DNA of 64,000 nucleotides, taken from assembly GCA_031255495.1 (NCBI GenBank), contig JAIRSK010000020.1, forward strand, positions 1 through 64,000. Reading direction: 5' to 3'. Below are positions 50,988 to 60,480 of this stretch, one piece after another. Source of the DNA: Endomicrobiellum devescovinae. Its GTDB lineage: Bacteria; Elusimicrobiota; Endomicrobiia; Endomicrobiales; Endomicrobiaceae. Below the pieces are notes generated by a model, which saw only the letters and a program-made list of their open reading frames with translations, was not told the origin of the DNA and searched no databases. Numbering within the stretch: the stretch's first letter is position 1; every line of letters begins with the position of its first letter. The translations under genes and the position numbers were made by a program.

Positions 50988-53597
50988 TTAATTCAAATGT
51001 TTCTTTTTGAATTCCAGCTCTTCTTTGTTGCTTCTTGTAAAATTAACGGTAATTTTATCCCCTTCTTTGAACTCGCCAGCGATTAGTTTTGAAGAAAGAG
51101 GATTCAGTAAATATATCTGTATTGCTCTTTTTAAAGGTCTGGCTCCAAAAGCAGGATCATAGCCTTTTGATGAAATAAAATCTTTTGCTTTATCCGTAAG
51201 CTCAACATTTATTTTCCTGTCATCTAAACGTTTTTCAAAAGATTTAAGCTGTATATCAATAATTTTGTTTAATTCTTTTTCGCCTAAGCTCTGAAATATT
51301 ATAGTCTCGTCTATTCTGTTTAGAAATTCAGGTCTAAAATATTTATGCAGCTCCTGCATTACTTTATTTTTCATATCTTCGTAATTGTCATACTCTTGAA
51401 TATATTGAGAACCGATATTTGACGTCATTATTATAACAGTATTTTTGAAATCAACCGTTCTTCCTTGACCGTCAGTAAGTCTGCCGTCATCAAACAATTG
51501 AAGCATAACATTAAATACTTCAGGATTTGCCTTTTCAACCTCGTCAAACAAAACCACGCAGTACGGTCTTCTTCTTATAGCTTCAGTAAGCTGACCGCCC
51601 TCTTCAAAACCAACATATCCCGGAGGAGCGCCTATAAGACGGGCAACGCTGTGTTTTTCCATATATTCAGACATATCTATTCTAACTATATTTTTTTCGT
51701 CATCAAACAAAAGTTCGGCTAAAGATTTTGCCAACTCAGTTTTACCGACGCCGGTAGGTCCTAAAAACAAAAACGACCCTATGGGTTTATTTGGATCGGA
51801 AAGCCCAGAACGAGAACGGCGCACAGCATTTGATATTGCAGTTACTGCCTCGTCTTGACCTATAACTCTCTCATGAAGTCTTTCTTCCATTTTAAGAAGC
51901 TTCTGCGTTTCTCCTTCCATCATACGAGTAACGGGAATGCCAGTCCATTTGCTCACAACTTCAGCTATATCCTCTTCGTCAACTTCTTCTTTTAACATTT
52001 TCTTTTCGTTTTGAAGCTTAAGAAGTTTTTTGTTTTCTTCTTCCAACTGTTTTTGCATATTTGGAATTTTTCCATAACGAATTTCGGCAACAGCGTTTAA
52101 GTTGCCACTTCTCTCAGCTTTCTGCTCTTCAATCTTCATATTTTCAATATCTTCTTTCAAACGTCTGATTTGCGAAATTGAAGATTTTTCTTTCTCCCAA
52201 TGAACTTTCATACCTGCAAAATCGTGCCTTAACTTGTCTATTTCTTTTTCCATGTTTGCAAGACGCTCTTTTGACGCAGTGTCGTTTTCTTTTTTTACCG
52301 CCTGCTTTTCAATCTCAAGCTGTCTTATCCTGCGCTCTACAGCGTCAAGCTCCGTAGGCATAGAATCTATTTCTATTCTGAGCTTACTTGCAGACTCGTC
52401 AACCAAATCTATGGCTTTGTCGGGCAAATATCTATCTGTTATATATCTTGCGCTAAGAGTTGCTGCAGCAACCAAAGCCGAATCTTTTATTTTTACCCCA
52501 TGGTGAACTTCGTATTTTTCCTTGATCCCTCTAAGAATTGCTATCGTATCTTCAACAGACGGTTCGCCTGCATAGACAGGCTGAAAACGCCTTTCCAATG
52601 CTGCATCTTTTTCAATATATTTTCTATATTCGTCTAATGTCGTAGCACCGACAAGCTTAAGCTCGCCTCTGGCAAGCATAGGCTTTAGCATATTTGCCGC
52701 GTCAACGGCTCCTTCGGAAGAGCCTGCTCCGACTATCGTGTGTAGCTCATCTATAAAAAGAATTATTCTGCCTCCCGCGACCTGAATTTCTTTAAGCACT
52801 GCCTTTAATCTATCCTCAAATTCTCCTCTGTATTTGGCGCCTGCAATTAAAGCTCCCAAATCTAAAGCTATAACTTCTTTATCCTTCAAACTCTCAGGAA
52901 CATCGCCCGAAACTATGCGTTGAGCCAAACCTTCAACTATGGCAGTTTTTCCTACTCCGGGCTCGCCGATTATTACTGGATTGTTCTTTGTTCTTCTGGA
53001 TAGTACCTGCACACATCTACGAATCTCTTCGTCTCTGCCTATCACTGGGTCAAGCTTGCCTCGTTTAGCTAAGTCAGTTAAATCTTTGCCATATTTCTCT
53101 AAAGCTTGGTATTTATCTTCAGGGTTTTGATCCGTCACTCTCTGATCGCCTCTTATGCTTACAAGGTTTTTTAGAACAACATCTTTTGTAAGTCCGTATT
53201 TTTTAAGTATTTTTGAAGCTATTTCTGAAGATTCATCTGCTATTGCAATAAGTATATGTTCCGTAGAAACGTAATCATCTTTCAAATTTTTTGCCAATTT
53301 TTCGGAATTGTTTAAAATCTTTGTAAGTCCTTGAGAGAGATATACGTTTCCACCTGAAACTTTTACTTTTTTTTCTATCTCGAAAACTAAATCTTTTGAT
53401 ATGTTTGAAAACAGCATATCTTCCTGACCAGTAGCAGCACTTTTCCTTATAATTGCCCCAACTATGCCGTCTTGTTGTTTAACTAAAGCGTACAAAACAT
53501 GTTCGGCGGCAATTTCTTGATTACCATACTCAGACGCTATATTTTGCGCATCTGCCAACGCCTCTTGGGATTTAATCGTAAACTTAGAAAGATTCAT
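50988..53597 (-). CDS. clpB: ATP-dependent chaperone ClpB
   Basis: An 869-residue disaggregase. An N-terminal Clp repeat domain (1-150), AAA-1 with Walker A IGEPGVGKTAIVEG (about residue 205), a middle coiled-coil domain (about 410-530, the part that binds DnaK and separates ClpB from ClpA/C), and AAA-2 with FLGPTGVGKTELAKS (about 610) plus the C-terminal cap. There is no ClpP-binding IGF loop, as expected. GGAGGAAACC precedes the ATG. No CIRCE element was seen upstream. Confidence 0.97.
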   Translation of the reverse strand: MNLSKFTIKSQEALADAQNIASEYGNQEIAAEHVLYALVKQQDGIVGAIIRKSAATGQEDMLFSNISKDLVFEIEKKVKVSGGNVYLSQGLTKILNNSEKLAKNLKDDYVSTEHILIAIADESSEIASKILKKYGLTKDVVLKNLVSIRGDQRVTDQNPEDKYQALEKYGKDLTDLAKRGKLDPVIGRDEEIRRCVQVLSRRTKNNPVIIGEPGVGKTAIVEGLAQRIVSGDVPESLKDKEVIALDLGALIAGAKYRGEFEDRLKAVLKEIQVAGGRIILFIDELHTIVGAGSSEGAVDAANMLKPMLARGELKLVGATTLDEYRKYIEKDAALERRFQPVYAGEPSVEDTIAILRGIKEKYEVHHGVKIKDSALVAAATLSARYITDRYLPDKAIDLVDESASKLRIEIDSMPTELDAVERRIRQLEIEKQAVKKENDTASKERLANMEKEIDKLRHDFAGMKVHWEKEKSSISQIRRLKEDIENMKIEEQKAERSGNLNAVAEIRYGKIPNMQKQLEEENKKLLKLQNEKKMLKEEVDEEDIAEVVSKWTGIPVTRMMEGETQKLLKMEERLHERVIGQDEAVTAISNAVRRSRSGLSDPNKPIGSFLFLGPTGVGKTELAKSLAELLFDDEKNIVRIDMSEYMEKHSVARLIGAPPGYVGFEEGGQLTEAIRRRPYCVVLFDEVEKANPEVFNVMLQLFDDGRLTDGQGRTVDFKNTVIIMTSNIGSQYIQEYDNYEDMKNKVMQELHKYFRPEFLNRIDETIIFQSLGEKELNKIIDIQLKSFEKRLDDRKINVELTDKAKDFISSKGYDPAFGARPLKRAIQIYLLNPLSSKLIAGEFKEGDKITVNFTRSNKEELEFKKKHLN

Positions 53598-53639
53598 AGG
53601 TTTCCTCCGTCTGATAAAACCGCGATAAGTGTTGATATA

Positions 53640-54311
53640 TTATTTATTTGAAATGGACTTTATTTTTTCTTCAAGAAGTCTAATTCTATCCGCTATTTTT
53701 CGTTCTAGCATTTTTTGTTCTTCCAAAACAAATTTCATAGCTTCAGATATTGGGTCTGGCAGTTTTGCATGCTCAAGCTTATTTACCTCGTCAGGACTAT
53801 GTCCGAGGCTTATTCTAGCAGGAACTCCAATAGCGGTGGCATTTGCAGGCACATCGTGTGTAACTACAGAAGCTGCAGCTATTATGGCGTTTTTACCTAT
53901 ATTTATGGCTCCTAAAAGTATGGCATTTGAGCCTAATACCACATTATCGCCAATAGTAGGATGTCTTTTTTTCTTTTCCAAAGTCGTCCCACCTAGAAGA
54001 ACGCCCTTGTATATTAGAACATCGTTGCCTATTTCTGAAGTCTCGCCTATTACAACCCCCATTCCGTGATCAATAAAAACTCTTCTTCCTATTACTGCAC
54101 CAGGGTGGATTTCTATTCCAGTTACAAACCTGCTTGTATGGGAAATAAACCTTGCCATAAAATAAAATTTATTTTTCCAAAGTTTGTTGGCAAATCTGTG
54201 CAGAATAACAGCATGTAGTCCGGGATAAGAAAATATAACTTCCAACTTTGATCTCGCTGCAGGGTCTTTGAGAAAAACGGTTTGGATATCTTCTCTTATC
54301 AGCTTAAACAT
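53640..54311 (-). CDS. cysE: Serine O-acetyltransferase
   Basis: About 223 residues from the ATG at 54311 (MFKLIREDIQTVFLKDPAARSKLEV). It makes O-acetylserine from serine and acetyl-CoA, the first step to cysteine. The left-handed beta-helix of hexapeptide repeats is clear (IEIHPGAVIGRRVFIDHGMGVVIGETSEIGNDV) with the active-site His in DHGMG and VLLGGTTLEKKKRHP as the signature. A TATAAT box ends 9 bases before the ATG without a ribosome binding site, so a very short leader is likely. Confidence 0.94.
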   Translation of the reverse strand: MFKLIREDIQTVFLKDPAARSKLEVIFSYPGLHAVILHRFANKLWKNKFYFMARFISHTSRFVTGIEIHPGAVIGRRVFIDHGMGVVIGETSEIGNDVLIYKGVLLGGTTLEKKKRHPTIGDNVVLGSNAILLGAINIGKNAIIAAASVVTHDVPANATAIGVPARISLGHSPDEVNKLEHAKLPDPISEAMKFVLEEQKMLERKIADRIRLLEEKIKSISNK

Positions 54312-54426
54312 AGTGGTGCGATTATACAAAATAATAAAGAATTATTACAGAAATAGAAGTATTTGTAGGCTAAATTTAGAGGAAGAACTAAATTTTTTTT
54401 CTTAAATCTATCTTTTTTATAAAAAA

Positions 54427-54454
54427 TTCACAAACTTAAAGAATATTATATAAA
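54427..54454 (+). promoter_or_regulatory. Possible promoter of the gene at 54508
   Basis: TTCACA (54427-54432) and TATAAA (54449-54454) are 16 bp apart. A second -10-like TATAAAAT lies near 54472. The region is so AT-rich that the choice is uncertain. Confidence 0.4.
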
Positions 54455-54507
54455 GAACTTAGTATAAAATAATTAGAAAATAAAAATTTTGTAGAAGAGG
54501 TACATTT

Positions 54508-55716
54508 ATGACCAGAATGAAAAAGAAAATTATGTGTTTGGCTTTGTCTCTTGCGTTTGGGGTGATGTCTTCACAAGCACAAGCCATTGGTAATTCAACC
54601 CAAATTCTGGCAGAAATAGATTCAACAATTTTAAAGTTTCGTGATTTGGGAGGTTTTGGTTGGCGTTCTCAGCCACGTTCAATTGTTTTTCATCCTTATT
54701 ATGTCAAAAATTCTGAAGATTTCAATATTTACATCTCTTATGTAAAGTCATTATTGTTATCCAACCAGCGATGGACACCGTACGCTATTCTCGGCACGAT
54801 AGAACACACTAAAAAAATAATTGAGGAAAAAAATTCGTTGGCGACGAATCTATTTGGCTCGTTGCGGCAAATTGCAATTGCTACCGACGGGAAATATACA
54901 CGCGGAGGGACGCAAATTTTAGAACAGTTGACTTCCGATAAACACGACTTAGCTAAAATTGGTGAAGGAATTGGGTACATTCTTAAGGGCATGGGTTGGC
55001 GTTACTATTATCCATTTATTGGATCCTCGCAGTCTTTAGTCTCGTCATATCGCGCATTCTTCACCCCTATTCGCACTCAGCATTATGCTCCATCAACTGT
55101 TTACGACGAGCTTACAGAAATTCCTAAACAGATAGGCGCAATCATTGACATGACACTTGGAATGAATACTGCACGGCGTAATTTATTTTACAGCATTAGA
55201 GGGACAATGGGGTCAGGCGAACAGCTGACACGTATGTTGTTGAATTATGATGTTATGGACGAACCTACATGCAGAGTTTTAACGCACGGGCTACGCGGAG
55301 TGCGGCATGGACTCGCAGTGGCGACTCCGATATGGACTGCAGCATACTGGTTTGGGTCGCGTCCGTTAGTTATAGGTGGCGCTATATTTTACAGTGCGGC
55401 TATGGTGGGCTCGTGGATGCATTCAATATTTACTCCCTCTTCCGACGAAACCGATATTATTCCGCCCTATTTAAATATTACTCTTCCTCGCATAATTAAA
55501 ATCTCAGTAAATGAAAGAGAGCAAGATGCAGAATCTATAAAGATTTTAAGACATTATGGGCATAGATATTTTGAACTCCCCAAAGAAGAGGTTGCACAAC
55601 TTAAGAGTGAAAAAGGGTGGGAAGCACTCCACATAGACATCAAGTATTTAAATTTTCCACGTTACTTTATATTACGAGACAATAATGATCCTAATCCCAA
55701 CACTAGAGATTTATAA
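54508..55716 (+). CDS. Orphan exported protein, function unknown
   Basis: A 402-residue protein with a clear signal peptide (MTRMKKKIMCLALSLAFGV, cleavage near AQAIG). AGAAGAGG precedes the ATG. The mature part is mixed alpha/beta without repeats. A hydrophobic hairpin around residues 265-310 (GLAVATPIWTAAYWFG, GGAIFYSAAMVGSW) could insert in a membrane. No family recognised. Its codons are visibly richer in G/C (runs such as CGCGGA, GGGCTACGCGG) than the flanking genes, and it is a lone rightward gene between leftward ones with its own terminator, which suggests an acquired gene. Confidence 0.65.
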   Translation: MTRMKKKIMCLALSLAFGVMSSQAQAIGNSTQILAEIDSTILKFRDLGGFGWRSQPRSIVFHPYYVKNSEDFNIYISYVKSLLLSNQRWTPYAILGTIEHTKKIIEEKNSLATNLFGSLRQIAIATDGKYTRGGTQILEQLTSDKHDLAKIGEGIGYILKGMGWRYYYPFIGSSQSLVSSYRAFFTPIRTQHYAPSTVYDELTEIPKQIGAIIDMTLGMNTARRNLFYSIRGTMGSGEQLTRMLLNYDVMDEPTCRVLTHGLRGVRHGLAVATPIWTAAYWFGSRPLVIGGAIFYSAAMVGSWMHSIFTPSSDETDIIPPYLNITLPRIIKISVNEREQDAESIKILRHYGHRYFELPKEEVAQLKSEKGWEALHIDIKYLNFPRYFILRDNNDPNPNTRDL

Positions 55717-55770
55717 TAATTCTTTTAGGCTAAAAAAGTGAATTGAGTTTTATTGAATAGTCTTCTGAAC

Positions 55771-55809
55771 ACAACATAGCTGGAATAAAATTCAGCTATG
55801 TTGTTTTTA
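55771..55809 (+). terminator. Strong Rho-independent terminator
   Basis: ACAACATAGCTG and CAGCTATGTTGT form a perfect 12-bp stem with a 10-base loop, followed by TTTT on the plus strand. It ends the gene at 54508 and may also buffer the convergent gene at 55821. Confidence 0.88.
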
Positions 55810-55820
55810 TATGGTAAATT

Positions 55821-57077
55821 TTACGACGACAAATCAAGAGCTGGCAATGCCCCTCCAAATTCACTCGTTAAATGAGCTAATTCTACAAGACCCATATCTA
55901 TCCAAATTTTTACATCTTCTGCAGTAGGTTCTTCATTTTCAGCAAGTTGTAATACTAATTCTTTTCTTTCATTTTTAAATATTGTTACTTGCCCCTTTCT
56001 TACATCCCATATTCCAACTAATTGCCCTTTGTAATATAAATTTTTGCTTATTAACTCGTTATCATACGTAGTATATAATGTTTTTCCATCAATATCATAC
56101 CATGTGGTTTCGTGGTTTGTTCTGTTAAATGTATATATAAGTTTTGAGCCGTTCCACATATAATCTGTAATTATTGCGCCTGAAGCATTTTTAGTGTACT
56201 GTTGTTTACCGTTTTTGTAGAAAGTAGTTTCTCTAGTTGATGGATCGTATGAACTTAAAAGTACATAGTTGCCATTTTGATCATATTCATAGCTATATCT
56301 AGCAATAACTAGACCTTCTTTATTTTCGGTGTATGTTACGTTTTGTTTGTCATCGTAATGAGTTTTGTTACCGTACATGTCAGTTTTTAACGCAAGCCTA
56401 TTGTTGGCGTCGTATTGATATACCGCCGTACGGTTGCCTTCAAAATCTTCATCGTACTTAGCAAGCCCATGTTCAAAGACAGTTCTGCCTTTGGTCATCT
56501 CATCTGTTACATAAGACAGATTTTTCCCATAAGTATCGTACGTATAAGACTTTGTAAGATTTTTATCTTTATCATATTCTTTTACAATATTTCCGCCAAA
56601 CCCAGTTTCTTTATACGATATTGTTTCTCCAAACTCGTTCTTAACAACTTTCATATTTGTTCCAGCAATATTCTCTTCAGTACTTACAATATTTCCTTGC
56701 GCGTCAACAGTTTTTGACATATTTGCAAGATTAAACGTAACATGCCCGTCTTTTGATATGCTTACAGACATTTGTCCACTAGGAGTATAATATTGTCTAT
56801 TTCCTGAAGAATCCGTCGCAGTAACAGGTCTGTTTGGGAGTACTTCAAACATTTGATTTGGTTTTGCAAAATCTCTTAAATCTTCAACTGTTCTACCTTC
56901 GGGTCCTATATTGTAGGGATTGTGCTGCTGCACAGGCAGCTGAGCGTTTGCAACAGAAACTGCAGAAATTGTTGCCAATAGCAATAGTCCAAAGACGCAA
57001 AAATACAAACGCCTTACCAAAATGTATCTCTTAAATATAGTATCAAAAAAGAGGAGTTCTAATGCTGTCTTCTTCAT
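55821..57077 (-). CDS. Exported YD-repeat-like protein
   Basis: A 418-residue protein. The N-terminus has a hydrophobic export segment (about 18-45, LYFCVFGLLLLATISAVSVANA). From about residue 100 on, short tandem units such as YQYDANNRLALKTD, YEYDQNGNYVLLSS and GKTLYTTYDNELISK follow one another, the G-x-x-x-Y-x-Y-D-x-x-G/N-R pattern of YD/RHS repeats or MORN-like beta sheets. There is no RHS core motif or toxin domain. It is probably a surface or periplasmic beta protein. It shares repeat type with the 834-residue gene two loci upstream in the same direction. Confidence 0.65.
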   Translation of the reverse strand: MKKTALELLFFDTIFKRYILVRRLYFCVFGLLLLATISAVSVANAQLPVQQHNPYNIGPEGRTVEDLRDFAKPNQMFEVLPNRPVTATDSSGNRQYYTPSGQMSVSISKDGHVTFNLANMSKTVDAQGNIVSTEENIAGTNMKVVKNEFGETISYKETGFGGNIVKEYDKDKNLTKSYTYDTYGKNLSYVTDEMTKGRTVFEHGLAKYDEDFEGNRTAVYQYDANNRLALKTDMYGNKTHYDDKQNVTYTENKEGLVIARYSYEYDQNGNYVLLSSYDPSTRETTFYKNGKQQYTKNASGAIITDYMWNGSKLIYTFNRTNHETTWYDIDGKTLYTTYDNELISKNLYYKGQLVGIWDVRKGQVTIFKNERKELVLQLAENEEPTAEDVKIWIDMGLVELAHLTSEFGGALPALDLSS

Positions 57078-57160
57078 AAAGAACCTCTTTTATCCCAAAT
57101 AGGGAGTTCATTCTAAATAAAGTAGCAAATAAATCCATACTATTCCCGTCTTTATTTGCG

Positions 57161-57550
57161 CTATTTTGTTAATTCAAAATTTACTACGCCTATGCGCATT
57201 CTTACAGGGTTACCTTCAATTTTTGCGTTATCTGTACCTTTAGCTACATCGTCGTTAACAATAATATTTCCAAATACTGTAACTTTTTTATCCTTATTTT
57301 TTACCAAGTCAGTAAGTTTATCGCCAAGTAAAATATAATACAGATTATTGTCGCCTTTTAAATAAAGAGTATTATCTTTTGTTTGTTTTATTGTTCCTGT
57401 TACTTTTATCATAAAATCAACACTGGAAGGTTTTTGCCATTCTTTGTGGCGCTTGCCTATCAACGCGGGAACAGTTGCTATCAAAACAACTACAGCAGCT
57501 ATAGCACCGAAAACTATCAACTTTTTGCCTTTGTTCTTTTTAGGCTCCAT
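57161..57550 (-). CDS. Small membrane-anchored protein, unknown
   Basis: About 129 residues from the ATG at 57550, preceded by GGAGG; the longer frame overlaps the neighbouring gene. A Lys-rich start (MEPKKNKGKK) leads to one transmembrane helix (LIVFGAIAAVVVLIATVPAL), and the remainder is a small beta-type domain (VTGTIKQTKDNTLYLKGDNNLYYILLG, KVTVFGNIIVND) resembling an OB-like fold. Family not recognised. It lies between the two YD-like genes, in the same direction, so it probably works with them at the inner membrane. Confidence 0.65.
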   Translation of the reverse strand: MEPKKNKGKKLIVFGAIAAVVVLIATVPALIGKRHKEWQKPSSVDFMIKVTGTIKQTKDNTLYLKGDNNLYYILLGDKLTDLVKNKDKKVTVFGNIIVNDDVAKGTDNAKIEGNPVRMRIGVVNFELTK

Positions 57551-57597
57551 TATATGCCTCCGTTTGCTTATTATTTTATCTATTTTTTCATGTTTTT

Positions 57598-60102
57598 CTA
57601 TCTGTTGCCACCGCCAGCCAATCGAGCTAAAGCTGCCCAACCGTCTTTCCAATCTTTCAAGTAACCGCTGAAATCAACAGCCCCAGCAGCTTGGAATATA
57701 CCTTGATTTGTTTTTGTATTTTTATATACCCATGAACCTTCTTCCTTGCTAAGCCTATCAATTTCATCAATCATACCACCGACTTGATTGCCAATTGCAT
57801 ATCCTTTGTTGCCTGTTGAATCAAGTCCAAAACCAACACCTGCACCGTTAGTAGTATTATAAACCTGCATTGTCATTTTTCCGTCAATATCGTTTGTAAC
57901 TACGCCAACAACCATTACTTGGGCGCCTGTACCTACAGCACCTTTAAAGGCGTCAAACATAGTCATATCTTCAACTGCTACAAATATCTGTTCTCCATCT
58001 TTGGGATTTACGACATCTTTAAACCCAGCACCGTCAAACATATTTATTGACTGTGGGTTTAGCTGTATATATACTTGCTGACCGTTAGCTATCATTTGTC
58101 TAGCAGCATCTTCGTTTAAAATGTTGCCGTCAGCATCAACAAAAGCTTGAGCTTGACCAACAACCGCAGGATCGTAATAATAAGTTTCTCTTGTTCCTTC
58201 AACTTCTCGTTTTACTTCTCCTGTTTTTTCAGAGCTTACAGTTCTAAGGTTAGAAGCAGTCTTACGAACTCCAGGCGTGGTAGGATCGTCATATTCAAAA
58301 GAAAACTTCAAGGTTTTGTCTAAATACTCTTCAAAATATCCGTACGTTACCTCATCTACCATATATTGTCCCTTGTTGTCTCCTTCTCCATGGAACTGCA
58401 AATCTCCAGGAGCTGTACCGCTTGGTATGCCACTACTTAAATCCACATTGTGTCCATCCTTGTCATAGTCTGCCACATGTTCTCTGCCTGCCACTTTACC
58501 TTCAGCCCGACGATCTTGCAATTCAGTTTCTCTTCTGGTTGGATCTTCTACCTCATGAGTACTTTGCCCTGATTCAATCTTAACTTGAAATGGTCTTTTT
58601 TGTTTTGAAAGAACATCATACATTTCTTTCACGATTTTATAGGCTTGTGCTGCATCAGAAGCATCCTTACCTTTTTGTTTGTACTCCTCACTTTTTTGTT
58701 TGTACTCCGCAATTATTGCATCAATAGCCGCTTGGGGGGTTGTACCTTCGCCCAAAGCAGCCATCTTTGCTTCTACTTCAGATTGTTGTTGTTCATCTAA
58801 AAAAAACGTCATATATACATATGGATTGCTTAAGTCCTGAGCGGTAAGATTAATTTGGGTTATGCCATTGTTATAAAGATATTTCAAAAGATTATCAGCT
58901 GCATCGTGAGAATTTAAATTCTTTATCATGTTGTAAGCAGTATCAAGCTGTTTAAATAATGTTTCAGGATCTTGTGTTGTTCCAACCCCTAAAACTGCAC
59001 CTTTTGGAGAATACACATATACGCTTTCCTGTACTCCTGTACTATTATTGAAATTTATAATAGTCCTTAAAGTACCTCCTGCATAATATGTATATCTGGC
59101 TGTGACAGTCTTATGACCTGTGTCAGGATTAATATGAACAGTCTCTATAGGCTTGCCATAACCATAGTACGTAACATTATTTTTTTCTAAATCTCTTTCA
59201 GCTATTTTTGACCCATTTTTATCATATTCATACACAGTTGTTTGAACCTGCTTGTCATAATCTAAGTGATAGTCTTTAGGAAAACTTTTAAATTGAGAAC
59301 CGCCTTTAGTATCATCAATTACATCGCATCTGAAACTAGAGGTTTCCATACCGCGATCATTATAATATGTTACAGTCGCAATCCATTTTTCAGGTGTTTT
59401 TTCAGTAGCGGCAGAATAGGAATAAACTATACTTTGTTGCAAAGCACCTGTCGTTTTATCATAAATCCATTCTGCTGATAAATCTCCGTTGGAATCAAAT
59501 GTACTTTGAGGCTTTCCATCATAATTTAAAGTACATCTTAGATTTCCTGTGGCATCGGGCGCAAAACTAAAAGAAGAGTTAAGTCCTTTCTCTTGTAAAA
59601 AACTAATAATACTTTCTCCCATTTTATCGCCGATAGCATGCGCACCACCAATTACCTCATCAAAACCCAATTTTGCCAAATAACCTCCTAACCATTGCGC
59701 TGCACCATCTTTTTTTACTGCGTCCCAATCCACATCAGTATATCTCAATTGCATATTAGTTATTTCAAACTTTCCGCTGCCTGCTTCGGTTTCAGATAAT
59801 GTCGCTCTATAACCGCCGGCATCATACAAAGCAATGCTGCCGTCTCGTTCTTGTATTGCAACTAATTGCCCTACTCTGTAGTGCATAACAGATGTAATTT
59901 TGCCAATTAATAAATTCTTATCCATTTCATCAATTGACAAAACATTAAGCGCCGTCTTATCAGAGTTTAAGTTATTGTTATTTAGAACTTCCTGTCGGAA
60001 TTTACTGGCATCGGAATAAGCATCTCCTGCAGATAAAGCATTTCCAGAATATCCGCATGCCAACATAAAAGCTAAAGCAATACTAACAAGTTTTTTTCTC
60101 AC
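57598..60102 (-). CDS. Large exported YD-repeat-like protein
   Basis: An 834-residue protein with a signal peptide (MRKKLVSIALAFMLACGYSG, cleavage near ALSA). Residues about 170-370 show YD/RHS-like units (VYEYDKNGSKIAERD, ARYTYYAGGTLRTI, ESVYVYSPKGAVLGVG). A Gln/Lys-rich coiled segment lies around 430-500 and a Gly-rich beta region toward the end. No catalytic motif was recognised, and no RHS-type toxin tip. It heads the pair of YD-like genes and follows the FlgD-like protein by 33 bp. The role may be structural, such as a surface fibre or a scaffold. Confidence 0.65.
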   Translation of the reverse strand: MRKKLVSIALAFMLACGYSGNALSAGDAYSDASKFRQEVLNNNNLNSDKTALNVLSIDEMDKNLLIGKITSVMHYRVGQLVAIQERDGSIALYDAGGYRATLSETEAGSGKFEITNMQLRYTDVDWDAVKKDGAAQWLGGYLAKLGFDEVIGGAHAIGDKMGESIISFLQEKGLNSSFSFAPDATGNLRCTLNYDGKPQSTFDSNGDLSAEWIYDKTTGALQQSIVYSYSAATEKTPEKWIATVTYYNDRGMETSSFRCDVIDDTKGGSQFKSFPKDYHLDYDKQVQTTVYEYDKNGSKIAERDLEKNNVTYYGYGKPIETVHINPDTGHKTVTARYTYYAGGTLRTIINFNNSTGVQESVYVYSPKGAVLGVGTTQDPETLFKQLDTAYNMIKNLNSHDAADNLLKYLYNNGITQINLTAQDLSNPYVYMTFFLDEQQQSEVEAKMAALGEGTTPQAAIDAIIAEYKQKSEEYKQKGKDASDAAQAYKIVKEMYDVLSKQKRPFQVKIESGQSTHEVEDPTRRETELQDRRAEGKVAGREHVADYDKDGHNVDLSSGIPSGTAPGDLQFHGEGDNKGQYMVDEVTYGYFEEYLDKTLKFSFEYDDPTTPGVRKTASNLRTVSSEKTGEVKREVEGTRETYYYDPAVVGQAQAFVDADGNILNEDAARQMIANGQQVYIQLNPQSINMFDGAGFKDVVNPKDGEQIFVAVEDMTMFDAFKGAVGTGAQVMVVGVVTNDIDGKMTMQVYNTTNGAGVGFGLDSTGNKGYAIGNQVGGMIDEIDRLSKEEGSWVYKNTKTNQGIFQAAGAVDFSGYLKDWKDGWAALARLAGGGNR

Positions 60103-60135
60103 ATCTTCCTCCTTGTTATATCAATCTTTAATCCT

Positions 60136-60480
60136 CTATCTTATTATTACAAGCTTTGAGACTTTCCCACTGGCATCTTTTATTTTCCATAAATAAACAC
60201 CGCTTGCAACATACTCTCCATTATTATTTTTTCCGTCCCATTTAACGTTTTTATTTCCGCTTTCCCAATACAATTTTCTAACTAATTCTCCCATGGAGTC
60301 GTATATGTATATTTCACCTCCAGAATTATCTAAATCGTCAAAAGTAATACCTTCAGATATTGTACCTTGATTTTTATTTTTGCCCTCAGGTATCCAAGGG
60401 TTTGGATATGCCTTTGCTGCAAAAGATAATTGAACGCAAGTAAGCAAAAAACACAATGAAAACATTATTTTTTTTGTCAT
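60136..60480 (-). CDS. Small secreted protein with FlgD-like/T9SS-type C-terminal domain
   Basis: A 114-residue protein: signal peptide (MTKKIMFSLCFLLTCVQLSFA) followed almost entirely by one beta-sandwich, IYIYDSMGELVRKLYW..KNVKWDGKNNNGEYVASGVYLWKIKDASGK, the FlgD-Ig-like domain that in larger proteins lies at the C-terminus and often serves as a type IX-type sorting or attachment domain. Here it stands alone. It overlaps the PorV/TPR gene by 4 bases. It may cap or anchor the exported proteins encoded beside it. Confidence 0.75.
   Translation of the reverse strand: MTKKIMFSLCFLLTCVQLSFAAKAYPNPWIPEGKNKNQGTISEGITFDDLDNSGGEIYIYDSMGELVRKLYWESGNKNVKWDGKNNNGEYVASGVYLWKIKDASGKVSKLVIIR

Noticed and set aside
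53598..53639. CIRCE heat-shock operator before clpB
   Set aside because: The short gap to cysE does not contain the TTAGCACTC/GAGTGCTAA inverted repeat.
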